Below, piece by piece: positions 1-6,104 of a DNA stretch of 9,072 bases. The stretch comes from Frankiales bacterium. GTDB taxonomy: Bacteria > Actinomycetota > Actinomycetes > Mycobacteriales > SCTD01. The notes under the pieces were generated by a model, which was given only the letters and a program-made list of their open reading frames with translations, did not search any database and was not told the DNA's origin. The position numbers and the translations under genes are program-made. Location: assembly GCA_025966295.1 (NCBI GenBank), contig JAOPVD010000010.1, forward strand, positions 1 to 9,072. Direction: 5' to 3'. Numbering within the stretch: the stretch's first letter is position 1; every line of letters starts with the position of its first letter.

Positions 1-2
1 TC

Positions 3-380
3 ACGCCGCCGGTGGTCGTGCCGCCCGCCGGCGGCACCCCGGACCTCGGGACGGGCGTCGTGCCTGGCAGCGGCTTCGTGCCCGCGCCGGACCTGGGCAC
101 CCAGGTGCCCACACCCACCGTCAACGAGGCGCCGCTGCCGCAGACCGACCTCGCCCAGGCGCCCACCCGCAACGTCGCGGCGGTGACGATGTCGATGCGA
201 CCCACCACCGGGTTCTGGCTGGCCGGGCTCGGACTCGCCGGTGTCCTGGCCCTGCTCAGCCTGATCCTGGGCGACAGCAGCGTGCCGGCGGCGGCCCGCT
301 CACGCAGCCGCCTCAGCCTCGCCCTCGCCTCCCCCCAGCGCCTCGGCGGCGGTGCCGGCCTGCGCGCCCACTCGGCCTGA
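3..380 (+). CDS. C-terminal part of a Pro/Thr-rich, single-pass membrane protein (5' end outside window)
   Basis: The frame is open from the left window edge to a TGA at 378-380, giving about 126 residues. A GTG at 12 is in frame, but nothing marks it as a start, so I treat the gene as truncated by the window. The visible protein begins with a Pro/Gly/Thr/Val-rich stretch in which the short motif PDLGT occurs twice, typical of an extended extracellular spacer. One clear hydrophobic helix follows (FWLAGLGLAGVLALLSLIL), then a short Arg/Ser-rich tail. A C-terminal helix followed by basic residues suggests a membrane anchor with the bulk of the protein outside the cell (inference). I do not recognise the family. 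It ends only 44 bp before the transporter lipoprotein gene with no visible terminator, so it may be co-transcribed with the importer. Confidence 0.7.
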   Translation, partial: TPPVVVPPAGGTPDLGTGVVPGSGFVPAPDLGTQVPTPTVNEAPLPQTDLAQAPTRNVAAVTMSMRPTTGFWLAGLGLAGVLALLSLILGDSSVPAAARSRSRLSLALASPQRLGGGAGLRAHSA

Positions 381-389
381 CGCACGTTC

Positions 390-417
390 CTCCTGCCCAG
401 CCCCCACCACCCAGGAG
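390..417 (+). promoter_or_regulatory. Possible RBS-sequestering hairpin before the lipoprotein gene
   Basis: CTCCTG at 390-395 is the exact reverse complement of CAGGAG at 412-417, which contains the AGGAG ribosome binding site (413-417) of the lipoprotein gene. The site sits 7 bases before the ATG at 425. A 6-bp stem with a 16-base loop could mask the site. The stem is short, and an anti-Shine-Dalgarno match this size can arise by chance in GC-rich DNA. The RBS itself is convincing; the hairpin is speculative. Confidence 0.25.
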
Positions 418-424
418 CTCTCTC

Positions 425-1858
425 ATGTCCCGCAGTCCCGTTCGCGCTCTCGCCCTGACCGTGCTGGTGGCGACCGCCCTGTCGGCGTGCGGCCTCAAGC
501 CCGAGGTCAAGGCCCAGCTGTCCCAGGGCAACCTCGGTGGTGGCGTCGGCACCATCGACGGCGGCACCATCGGCGCCGACACCGGCAGCTCGTCCGGCAC
601 CGGCACCACCGGCAGCAGCTCGTCCGGCACCGGCACCGGCAGCAGCGGGACCAGCGGCACCAGCGGCGGCAGCGGCACCTCCGGGTCCGGCTCGACGAGC
701 GGCAGCACCACAGGCACGTCGGGTTCCGGCACCACCGGCATCGCGCCGGAGGCGGGGCAGGGCACCACCACCGGCATCGACTTCAAGAACAAGGTCGTCC
801 GGATCGCGCTGCACGGCCCGCTCACCGGCGCCGGCGTACCGCAGGAGAGCTTCCGGACCGGCACGCCGAAGTACTGGGCGAAGCACAAGCTCGCCAACGG
901 CTTCCGCGTCGAAGCGGTGGCGATCGACGACAAGTACAACGCCGCCGACGCGGCGCGCGCCTGCAACGCCGCCGCCGACAACTACTTCCTCATCGTGGGT
1001 GGCGCCGGCACCGACCAGATCAGTGCCTGCGCCCAGAGCCCGAAGCTGCGGCGGCTGAAGGTGCCGTACATGTCGTCCGGCGTCACCGAGGTCGGGCTGA
1101 CCAACATCGACACCTACCACGCGACCTCGCTGTCCTACCGGCAGCAGGCACCGCTGGTCATCAAGCTGGCCAAGGACCGGGGCGAGTTCACCGGCAAGAA
1201 GTGGGCGGTGGTCATCACGAGCACCCCGAACTTCAAGGACGCCCGCGAGGCGTTCGTCGCCGAGCTGCAGAAGAACGGCGCGCAGGGGAAGTCGGGCGCC
1301 TTCAACCCCAGCAACGACGTCTACCTCACCGACAAGGCGCCGAGCAACTGCAGCTCCCTGGCGCCGCAGATCCGGGCCGGCGGCTACCAGTCCATCTACT
1401 TCCTCGGCCAGCCGTCGTTCTTCGCCCAGTGCGTCGGCAGCATCGGCACCACCCCCGTCAACCCGTACTACACCGGCCCGGGGCCGTCCTTCGGCCTCAC
1501 CAGCGTCATCGGGCTGGCCTGCACCGGAAGTGCCAACCAGTACAAGGGCGTGTTCCTGCACCCGGCCCCGAGCGTGAAGGAGTACGCCCCGCGCACGGCG
1601 CCGGGCGAGACCTTCAAGGACGACATCGAGCTCAGCATCTGGGGAGCCATGGAGCAGCTCAAGCACGCGTTCGACCGGGTGCAGGGCCCGCTGTCGCGGG
1701 AGTCGTTCAACGCCTCCCTCGCCGGCGCCCAGCTGCCGGGCAACGTGCTGCCCGCGGTCGACTACCGGCAGGGCCGCTTCGGCGGCACCGCGGCGTACGC
1801 CAACGCCGCCGACTGCGCGAACCGGGTGTCCAAGACGATCGGCGTCTACGCCAAGTGA
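425..1858 (+). CDS. ABC transporter substrate-binding lipoprotein, branched-chain amino acid (Peripla_BP_6/LivJ-like) type
   Basis: This 477-residue protein is the solute-capturing component of the importer encoded downstream. The ATG at 425 follows AGGAG at 413-417. The N-terminus is a lipoprotein signal peptide: basic start, hydrophobic core and lipobox L19-S20-A21-C22, so C22 should be lipidated and anchor the protein to the outer face of the membrane. Residues 53-105 consist only of Gly, Ser and Thr. This is a long flexible linker not usual for the family, and it brings the length above the usual 370-420 residues. The folded domain starts near residue 121 (KNKVVRIALHGPLTG), the usual first strand of type I periplasmic binding proteins, and continues with DDKYNAADAARAC and VGGAGTDQISAC segments. 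Several Cys residues in the domain may form disulfides. Its GTGA stop overlaps the next start. The family binds amino acids, amides and other small organic acids; the ligand here is unknown. Confidence 0.88.
   Translation: MSRSPVRALALTVLVATALSACGLKPEVKAQLSQGNLGGGVGTIDGGTIGADTGSSSGTGTTGSSSSGTGTGSSGTSGTSGGSGTSGSGSTSGSTTGTSGSGTTGIAPEAGQGTTTGIDFKNKVVRIALHGPLTGAGVPQESFRTGTPKYWAKHKLANGFRVEAVAIDDKYNAADAARACNAAADNYFLIVGGAGTDQISACAQSPKLRRLKVPYMSSGVTEVGLTNIDTYHATSLSYRQQAPLVIKLAKDRGEFTGKKWAVVITSTPNFKDAREAFVAELQKNGAQGKSGAFNPSNDVYLTDKAPSNCSSLAPQIRAGGYQSIYFLGQPSFFAQCVGSIGTTPVNPYYTGPGPSFGLTSVIGLACTGSANQYKGVFLHPAPSVKEYAPRTAPGETFKDDIELSIWGAMEQLKHAFDRVQGPLSRESFNASLAGAQLPGNVLPAVDYRQGRFGGTAAYANAADCANRVSKTIGVYAK
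581..739 (+). repeat. Low-complexity Gly/Ser/Thr codon repeat (linker of the binding lipoprotein)
   Basis: Fifty-three consecutive codons encode only Gly, Ser or Thr. The DNA has an imperfect 30-bp period at its start: the 21-bp stretch at 587-607 recurs exactly at 617-637. The rest is a shuffled series of GGC, ACC, AGC and TCC/TCG codons. Such a tract can change length by slippage or recombination, so the linker may vary between strains (inference). Confidence 0.8.
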
Positions 1859-2766
1859 GCTCCGAGGTCCTTGCGCTCGACCTGGTCGTCCCCGCCGTCA
1901 ACGGCGCGATCCAGGGCTCGGTCTACGGCCTGCTCGGCCTCGGCATCGTGCTGCTCTACAAGAGCAGCCGGATCTTCAACTTCGCCCAGGCCGAGTTCGG
2001 CGGGGTCGCCGCCTTCGTCTGGGTCTTCTTCGACACCGGCAAGTGGTTCCTGCCCGACCTGCCGACCCCGCTGGCCGTCGTCATGGGGGTGCTGGCCGGC
2101 GTGCTCGTGGCGCTGCTCACCGAGCGGCTGGTGGTCCGGCCCCTGTTCAACGCCCCGAAGATCACCGTGGTCGTGGCCACCGCCGGCGTGCTGCTGCTGC
2201 TCATCGCGCTGGAGGGCTTCACCTACGGCGGCACGGCGGGCACCTTCCCGCCGGTGTTCAGCGGTGACGCCTACAGCGGCACCGCGATCCGCATCACCAA
2301 CCAGGGCGTGGCCATCATGATCACCCTGGCCGTGCTGTCGATCGCCGCGGCGCTGTTCTTCAGCCGCACCCGGACCGGCACCGCGATCCTGGCCGTCTCG
2401 CAGGAGCCCACAGCGACCCGGCTGGTCGGCATCAGCGTCGAGCGGATCTCCTCGCTGACCTGGGCCCTCGCCGGCTTCCTGGCCGGCGTCGCCGGCATCC
2501 TGCTCGCCGGCACGGTCGGCCTCGCGGCGCCCGGCAGCATCACCGGCCTGGCCCTGGTGCCGGCCTTCACCGCCGCTGTCTTCGGCGGCGTCACCAGCCT
2601 GCCCGGCGCGCTGGTCGGCGGCATCGTCATCGGCATCATCGAGGCCGAGGCGCAGACCAACATCCCGAAGGAGCACCTGCCGGGTGCCGGCAAGGTGGCG
2701 CTGTTCGTCGCGCTGCTCGTGGTGCTGCTCATCCGACCGGCCGGGCTGCTGGGCAAGGAGACCTGA
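1855..2766 (+). CDS. livH: Branched-chain amino acid type ABC transporter permease, LivH-like
   Basis: This 303-residue integral membrane protein is one of the two channel subunits. I chose the GTG at 1855 because it overlaps the lipoprotein stop (GTGA) and puts the expected N-terminal helix (VVPAVNGAIQGSVYGLLGLG) at residues 11-30. There is no strong Shine-Dalgarno, so translation probably depends on coupling. Family hallmarks include YKSSRIFNFAQAEFGGVAAF (35-54), the LivH counterpart of the NFAHGE region. The cytoplasmic loop SRTRTGTAILAVSQEPTATRLVGISV (170-195) is expected to contact the ATPases. GGVTSLPGALVGGIVIGIIE (244-263) and a C-terminal RPAGLLG (294-300) are also typical. About eight hydrophobic helices are visible and the length is normal. 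The stop overlaps the next ATG by one base. The symbol denotes family position, not a proven substrate. Confidence 0.92.
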   Translation: MSSEVLALDLVVPAVNGAIQGSVYGLLGLGIVLLYKSSRIFNFAQAEFGGVAAFVWVFFDTGKWFLPDLPTPLAVVMGVLAGVLVALLTERLVVRPLFNAPKITVVVATAGVLLLLIALEGFTYGGTAGTFPPVFSGDAYSGTAIRITNQGVAIMITLAVLSIAAALFFSRTRTGTAILAVSQEPTATRLVGISVERISSLTWALAGFLAGVAGILLAGTVGLAAPGSITGLALVPAFTAAVFGGVTSLPGALVGGIVIGIIEAEAQTNIPKEHLPGAGKVALFVALLVVLLIRPAGLLGKET

Positions 2767-3875
2767 TGACCGCCCTGGACTCCCCGCCCGTCCCGGCGCC
2801 CGTCGCCGCGGACCGCTCCGGCCTGGGGCACCAGGCGCTGCGCTGGACGCCGCGCCTGCTCGTGCTGATGGCGCTCGCCTACGTGGTGCTGGTCCGGATG
2901 CCGAACGACCAGACCTTCGCGCCGTTCGCCCAGGACGCCGCCATCTACGGCATCGTCGGGCTGTCGCTCAACATCCTGCTCGGCTACACCGGCCAGTTGT
3001 CGTTGGGGCACAACGGCTTCTACGGCATCGGCGCGTTCGCCGCGGCGTACTCGCTGACGGTGAAGGGCGTGCCGTTCGGGCTGACCTTCGTCATCGCCGG
3101 TCTGGCCGGGGCGGTGTTCGCCCTCATCATGGGCGTCGTCGCGCTCCGCATCACCGGCCTGTACCTGGCGCTCATCACGCTGGTCTTCGGGCTCACCCTC
3201 GAGGACTCGCTGTTCCAGGTGGCCTGGCTCACCAACGAGGGCGCCGGCCAGCAGGCCAACCGGCCGGAGTGGCTGTTCGACGAGACCCGGTACTTCTACT
3301 TCTGCCTCGCCTTCCTGGCCGTCGCGCTGTACCTGGACTGGGTGCTGCTGCGCTCCAAGACCGGCCGCGCGCTGCTGGCGCTGAAGGAGAACGAGCGGGT
3401 CGCGGAGGCCTTCGGCATCAACGTGACGGCCTTCAAGCTGCTGGCGTTCGTGCTCTCCGGCGCGCTGTGCGGCATCGCCGGCGGGCTGTTCGCCTTCCGC
3501 GTGGGGCTGGTCGTCGGCAGCGGCTTCGGGTTCGCCCTGGCGCTGACGTTCGTGCTCATGACCGTCGTCGGTGGCCTGGGCTCGCGCCTCGGTGTCGTCA
3601 TGGGCGCGACGCTGTTCGCCACTTTGGACTACGTGCTCCACAGCACCTGGGTGCACCACATCAACGGGTTCGTGTTCCGCACCGACAACCTGGACCAGTT
3701 CGCGGTCGGCTTCATCGGCGCGCTGGGGTTGATCCTCACGCTGGTGCAGTACCCGGGTGGCATCGGCCAGCAGGTCCGGCCGATCACCCGCTGGCTGTCC
3801 GGCCACCCGTTCTCGATCCATGACGACAAGGACGCCGGGCCGGCGGCCGTGGAGGGCTCCAGTGTCCGTGCTTGA
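2766..3875 (+). CDS. livM: Branched-chain amino acid type ABC transporter permease, LivM-like
   Basis: This 369-residue protein is the second channel subunit and partner of the LivH-like permease. The ATG at 2766 follows AAGGAG at 2755-2760 with 5-base spacing and overlaps the preceding stop by one base. A cytoplasmic N-terminal segment of about 28 residues, rich in Pro and Ala, precedes the first helix. The core motif LNILLGYTGQLSLGHNGF lies at 69-85, with GIGAF just after, and is diagnostic of LivM. The ATPase-contacting loop SKTGRALLALKENERVAEAFGINV is at 197-220, and VVGGLGSRLGVVMGA at 267-281. Hydrophobic helices fill the rest to about residue 328. A hydrophilic tail of about 40 residues follows. 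The last 14 bases overlap the LivG-like gene. Length is within the family's upper range. Confidence 0.92.
   Translation: MTALDSPPVPAPVAADRSGLGHQALRWTPRLLVLMALAYVVLVRMPNDQTFAPFAQDAAIYGIVGLSLNILLGYTGQLSLGHNGFYGIGAFAAAYSLTVKGVPFGLTFVIAGLAGAVFALIMGVVALRITGLYLALITLVFGLTLEDSLFQVAWLTNEGAGQQANRPEWLFDETRYFYFCLAFLAVALYLDWVLLRSKTGRALLALKENERVAEAFGINVTAFKLLAFVLSGALCGIAGGLFAFRVGLVVGSGFGFALALTFVLMTVVGGLGSRLGVVMGATLFATLDYVLHSTWVHHINGFVFRTDNLDQFAVGFIGALGLILTLVQYPGGIGQQVRPITRWLSGHPFSIHDDKDAGPAAVEGSSVRA
3851..3856 (+). promoter_or_regulatory. Ribosome binding site that fixes the LivG-like start
   Basis: GGAGGG lies inside the end of the LivM-like gene, 5 bases before the GTG at 3862 and 11 before a second in-frame GTG at 3868. 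The spacing favours 3862. Longer in-frame upstream starts would run deep into the LivM-like gene with an Arg/Ser-rich, non-family sequence. Confidence 0.65.
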
Positions 3876-4788
3876 GGTACGCGACCTGTCGATCCGCTTC
3901 GGCGGGCTGCAGGCGCTCCAGGACGTCTCGCTCGAGGTCAACGAGTTCGAGGTCGTCGGGCTGATCGGTCCGAACGGCGCGGGCAAGACCACCGCGTTCA
4001 ACTGCATCACCGGCTTCTACAAGCCCGACTCCGGCAGCGTGCGCTACCGCGGCCAGGACGTCACGTCGGCACCGCCGCACGTCAAGGCGCGGATGGGCTT
4101 CGGCCGCACCTTCCAGAACGTCGGCATGGTCAAGAGCGCCACCGCCCTGGAGAACCTCAAGACCGCCCAGCACGCCAAGGCCTCCTACGACGTGGCCTCC
4201 GGCCTGCTCGGCGTCGGGCGGATGTGGCAGGGCGAGCGCGAGATGACCGCCAAGGCCGAGGCGATCCTCGACCTGCTCGGCCTCGCGCACATCCGCGACA
4301 AGCGGGTCGGCGGCCAGTCCTACGGCACGCTGAAACTCCTCGAGCTCGGCTGCGCGCTGGCGACCGACCCCGACATCCTGTTGCTGGACGAACCCACCTC
4401 CGGCATGGGTCCCGACGAGTCCGACGAGCTAGGCGAGCGGCTGCTGGTGCTGCGCCGCGAGTTCGGGCTCACCATGCTCGTCATCGAGCATCACGTGCCG
4501 CTGGTGCTGCGGGTCTGCGACCACGTCTACGTGCTCAACTTCGGCCGGCTGCTCGCGCAGGGCACGCCGCCCGAGGTGCAGAGCCACCCGGAGGTCATTG
4601 CGGCCTACCTCGGCGGCGAGGCCCCGGACGCGCTCGCCGCCACCGAGGAGCCCGCGCAGGACGCCGCGGCGCAAGCCGCCCCGCACCAGCCCGAGGCGGA
4701 CGCCGTACCGGAGGCCGCGTCGCTGCCGAAGCGCCGCCGGGCCAGGACGGCGGCCGGGCAGCGCGACGAGAAGGGACAGTCGGCATGA
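3862..4788 (+). CDS. livG: Branched-chain amino acid type ABC transporter ATPase, LivG-like, with C-terminal tail
   Basis: This 308-residue cytoplasmic ATPase is one of two that drive the importer. The start is the GTG at 3862, overlapping the LivM-like gene by 14 bases. Visible motifs are Walker A GPNGAGKTT (36-44), Q-loop Gln85 in GRTFQNV, Walker B DILLLDEP (171-178) with catalytic Glu177, and the H-loop His210 in VIEHH. The LivG-specific GRTFQN and a long insert before the signature support LivG over LivF. The ABC signature is unusual: QSYGT (152-156) stands where LSYGQ is normal, followed by LKLLELGCAL instead of an RRLEIARAL-like run. The ATPase domain ends near 250. The remaining 55 or so residues are an Ala/Glu/Pro-rich tail ending in a basic patch (KRRRAR, 290-295), while the family usually stops near 255. 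The stop overlaps the next start as ATGA. Confidence 0.9.
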   Translation: MSVLEVRDLSIRFGGLQALQDVSLEVNEFEVVGLIGPNGAGKTTAFNCITGFYKPDSGSVRYRGQDVTSAPPHVKARMGFGRTFQNVGMVKSATALENLKTAQHAKASYDVASGLLGVGRMWQGEREMTAKAEAILDLLGLAHIRDKRVGGQSYGTLKLLELGCALATDPDILLLDEPTSGMGPDESDELGERLLVLRREFGLTMLVIEHHVPLVLRVCDHVYVLNFGRLLAQGTPPEVQSHPEVIAAYLGGEAPDALAATEEPAQDAAAQAAPHQPEADAVPEAASLPKRRRARTAAGQRDEKGQSA

Positions 4789-5504
4789 GCCTGCTGGAGA
4801 TCCAGGAGCTGCGCACCGGCTACGGCGCGCTGCCCGTCCTGCAGGGCATCTCGTTCGCCGTCGAGGAGGGCACCACGGCCGTGGTGTTCGGCCTCAACGG
4901 CGCCGGCAAGACGACAACGGTCAACTGCCTGGCCGGCCTGCTGCCGGTCTGGGGCGGCGAGATCCGGTTCGACGGCCAGGTGCTGTCCGGCAAGAGCCCC
5001 AAGGCCATCGTGGAGGCCGGACTGGCGCTCGCCCCCGAGGGTCGCCGGGTGTGGCCCGGCCTGTCGGTGCTCAAGAACCTCGAACTGGGGGCCTGGAGCC
5101 GCAAGGACCGCGGCGGTGTCGGCGCCACCCTGGAGCAGGTCTTCGGCTACTTCCCGCGCCTCGACGAGCGCAAGGACCAGCTCGCCGGCACCCTGTCGGG
5201 CGGTGAGCAGCAGATGCTCGCCATCGGGCGGGCCATCATGAGCCGGCCGCGGCTGCTGATGATCGACGAGGCGTCGCTCGGGCTGTCGCCCAAGCTGGCG
5301 CAGACCGTCTTCGAAGTGGTCTCGCAGATCAACGACGACGGCACCACCGTCATCATCGTCGAGCAGAACGTCGGCGTGCTGCCCTACGCCGACCAGGCCC
5401 TCATCATGGAGAAGGGCACGCTGACCTACGACGGCAGCGGCGCCGAGCTGGAGCGGACCGGCGAGCTGCGCCGCACCTACCTGGGTGAGGCCGCCGCTTC
5501 CTGA
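4785..5504 (+). CDS. livF: Branched-chain amino acid type ABC transporter ATPase, LivF-like
   Basis: This 239-residue protein is the second ATPase of the importer and presumably pairs with the LivG-like subunit. The ATG at 4785 overlaps the preceding stop (ATGA) and follows AAGGGA at 4771-4776 with 8-base spacing. Motifs are Walker A GLNGAGKTT (36-44), APEGRRVWPGLSVLKNLELGA (83-103), which is the LivF form of the Q-loop region, a full signature LSGGEQQ (137-143), and Walker B LLMIDEASLGLSP (157-169) with Glu162. VEQN at 192-195 has Gln at the H-loop position, which is normal for LivF. Length is typical. A terminator hairpin follows 11 bases after the stop, so this is the last gene of the operon. 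Confidence 0.93.
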   Translation: MSLLEIQELRTGYGALPVLQGISFAVEEGTTAVVFGLNGAGKTTTVNCLAGLLPVWGGEIRFDGQVLSGKSPKAIVEAGLALAPEGRRVWPGLSVLKNLELGAWSRKDRGGVGATLEQVFGYFPRLDERKDQLAGTLSGGEQQMLAIGRAIMSRPRLLMIDEASLGLSPKLAQTVFEVVSQINDDGTTVIIVEQNVGVLPYADQALIMEKGTLTYDGSGAELERTGELRRTYLGEAAAS

Positions 5505-5515
5505 GCAACGCGAAA

Positions 5516-5541
5516 GGCCCGGCCCCGCAAGGGACCGGGCC
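5516..5541. terminator. Bidirectional intrinsic-type terminator hairpin between convergent genes
   Basis: GGCCCGG-C-CCC (5516-5526) pairs with GGG-A-CCGGGCC (5531-5541). This gives 10 G-C pairs with one C/A mismatch, closed by a GCAA loop (5527-5530) of the stable GNRA type. There is AAA before the stem and no T-run after it on the plus strand; read on the minus strand the stem is followed by TTT. It lies 11 bases after the LivF-like stop and 15 bases beyond the end of the facing gene. T-poor hairpins at convergent junctions are common in actinobacteria. Confidence 0.8.
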
Positions 5542-5556
5542 CGACGGCAGGGCCGG

Positions 5557-6030
5557 CTAGCGGACCGTGACGTTGGTCGCGGCGTTGTCGGGCTGGCACA
5601 CCCGGCACGCCTTGAGGCCGGTGCCGGTCGCCTCGCCGGGGGTCAGCAGCTGGGTCTGCTCCCGACCGTCGACCAGCCGGCAGCCGGGCACGTGGTAGCT
5701 GGCCGTGCCGGCCACCACCAGGCCGGAGACGTCGCTGGGCAGGGCGCTGGTGCGCACCCCGCCGCCGCTGGCGAGCACCGCCTCGGTGAGCTGGTCGAGC
5801 TTGGCCTCGAGCAGCGCGCGGTCCTCGCGGGCGCCGTTCACGACCAGCACGGCGGCACCGACGATGACGAGCGACAGGCCGACCAGCCCGCCGGAGACCA
5901 GGTACGGCAGCTGCGCGAGCAGCGCGGTCTGGCTCGCGACGGCGTTGTAGGCGATGCCGATGGTGACGAGGCCGAGGGCGACGAGCACCAGCCCTGCCTT
6001 GCCGCCGAAGCGGCCGAACTGCGGGTTCAT
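5557..6030 (-). CDS. Small two-helix membrane protein with Ada-like His/Cys metal-binding motif
   Basis: This 157-residue protein starts at the ATG complementary to 6028-6030, 6 bases after a good AGGAAGG (6037-6043, minus strand). Two hydrophobic helices (about 12-31 and 43-64) are followed by a charged, probably coiled segment (67-88). The C-terminal domain carries H113-x3-C117 and C142-x2-C145 in YHVPGCRLVDGR and GLKACRVCQPD. This closely resembles the zinc site of the Ada DNA-repair protein N-domain (C-x3-C, about 26 residues, then RPCKRCQP), with His replacing the first Cys. Basic residues before helix 1 suggest both ends are cytoplasmic, where a zinc site would be stable (inference). 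There is no methyltransferase or helix-turn-helix domain, so repair activity is not implied. It lies 74 bp after the VWA gene, with its own RBS. Function unknown. Confidence 0.85.
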   Translation of the reverse strand: MNPQFGRFGGKAGLVLVALGLVTIGIAYNAVASQTALLAQLPYLVSGGLVGLSLVIVGAAVLVVNGAREDRALLEAKLDQLTEAVLASGGGVRTSALPSDVSGLVVAGTASYHVPGCRLVDGREQTQLLTPGEATGTGLKACRVCQPDNAATNVTVR

Positions 6031-6054
6031 CGAAGACCTTCCTGCGGGTGGTGC

Positions 6055-6070
6055 CTGACAGCGTCGTCAG
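6055..6070. promoter_or_regulatory. Short hyphenated palindrome in the gap before the 157-residue membrane protein gene
   Basis: CTGAC (6055-6059) and GTCAG (6066-6070) form 5-bp inverted arms around 6 bases, between the VWA gene stop and the next RBS on the minus strand. It could be an operator or a weak hairpin. No -10/-35 pair is convincing in this 74-bp gap. Chance occurrence is quite possible. Confidence 0.15.
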
Positions 6071-6104
6071 AGGGTTTCGGCGTCCGGGCCCGAAGTCCTG
6101 CTCG

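Noticed and set aside
581..739. Repeat tract considered as a CRISPR or mobile-element repeat
   Set aside because: There are no spacers or regular repeat units, and it stays in frame as a Gly/Ser/Thr linker.
313..981. Minus-strand 222-codon frame rich in Pro and Val
   Set aside because: It is the antisense of the Gly/Ser/Thr linker, whose GGC/ACC/AGC codons read as Pro/Val/Leu on the other strand.
352..1854. Plus-strand frame continuous with the LivH-like gene back to 352
   Set aside because: The part before 1855 is Arg/His/Gln-rich out-of-frame translation of the lipoprotein gene; only the part from 1855 is a permease.
3757..3861. Upstream ATG extension of the LivG-like ATPase
   Set aside because: It would add 35 Arg/Ser/Pro-rich residues within the LivM-like gene, whereas a good RBS sits 5 bases before GTG 3862 and the family begins right there.
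2271..4010. Long minus-strand open frame (579 codons) opposite the permease genes
   Set aside because: Its product is low-complexity Arg/Gln/Glu/His-rich sequence, and it lies antisense to two unmistakable permeases; GC-rich codon bias creates such frames.
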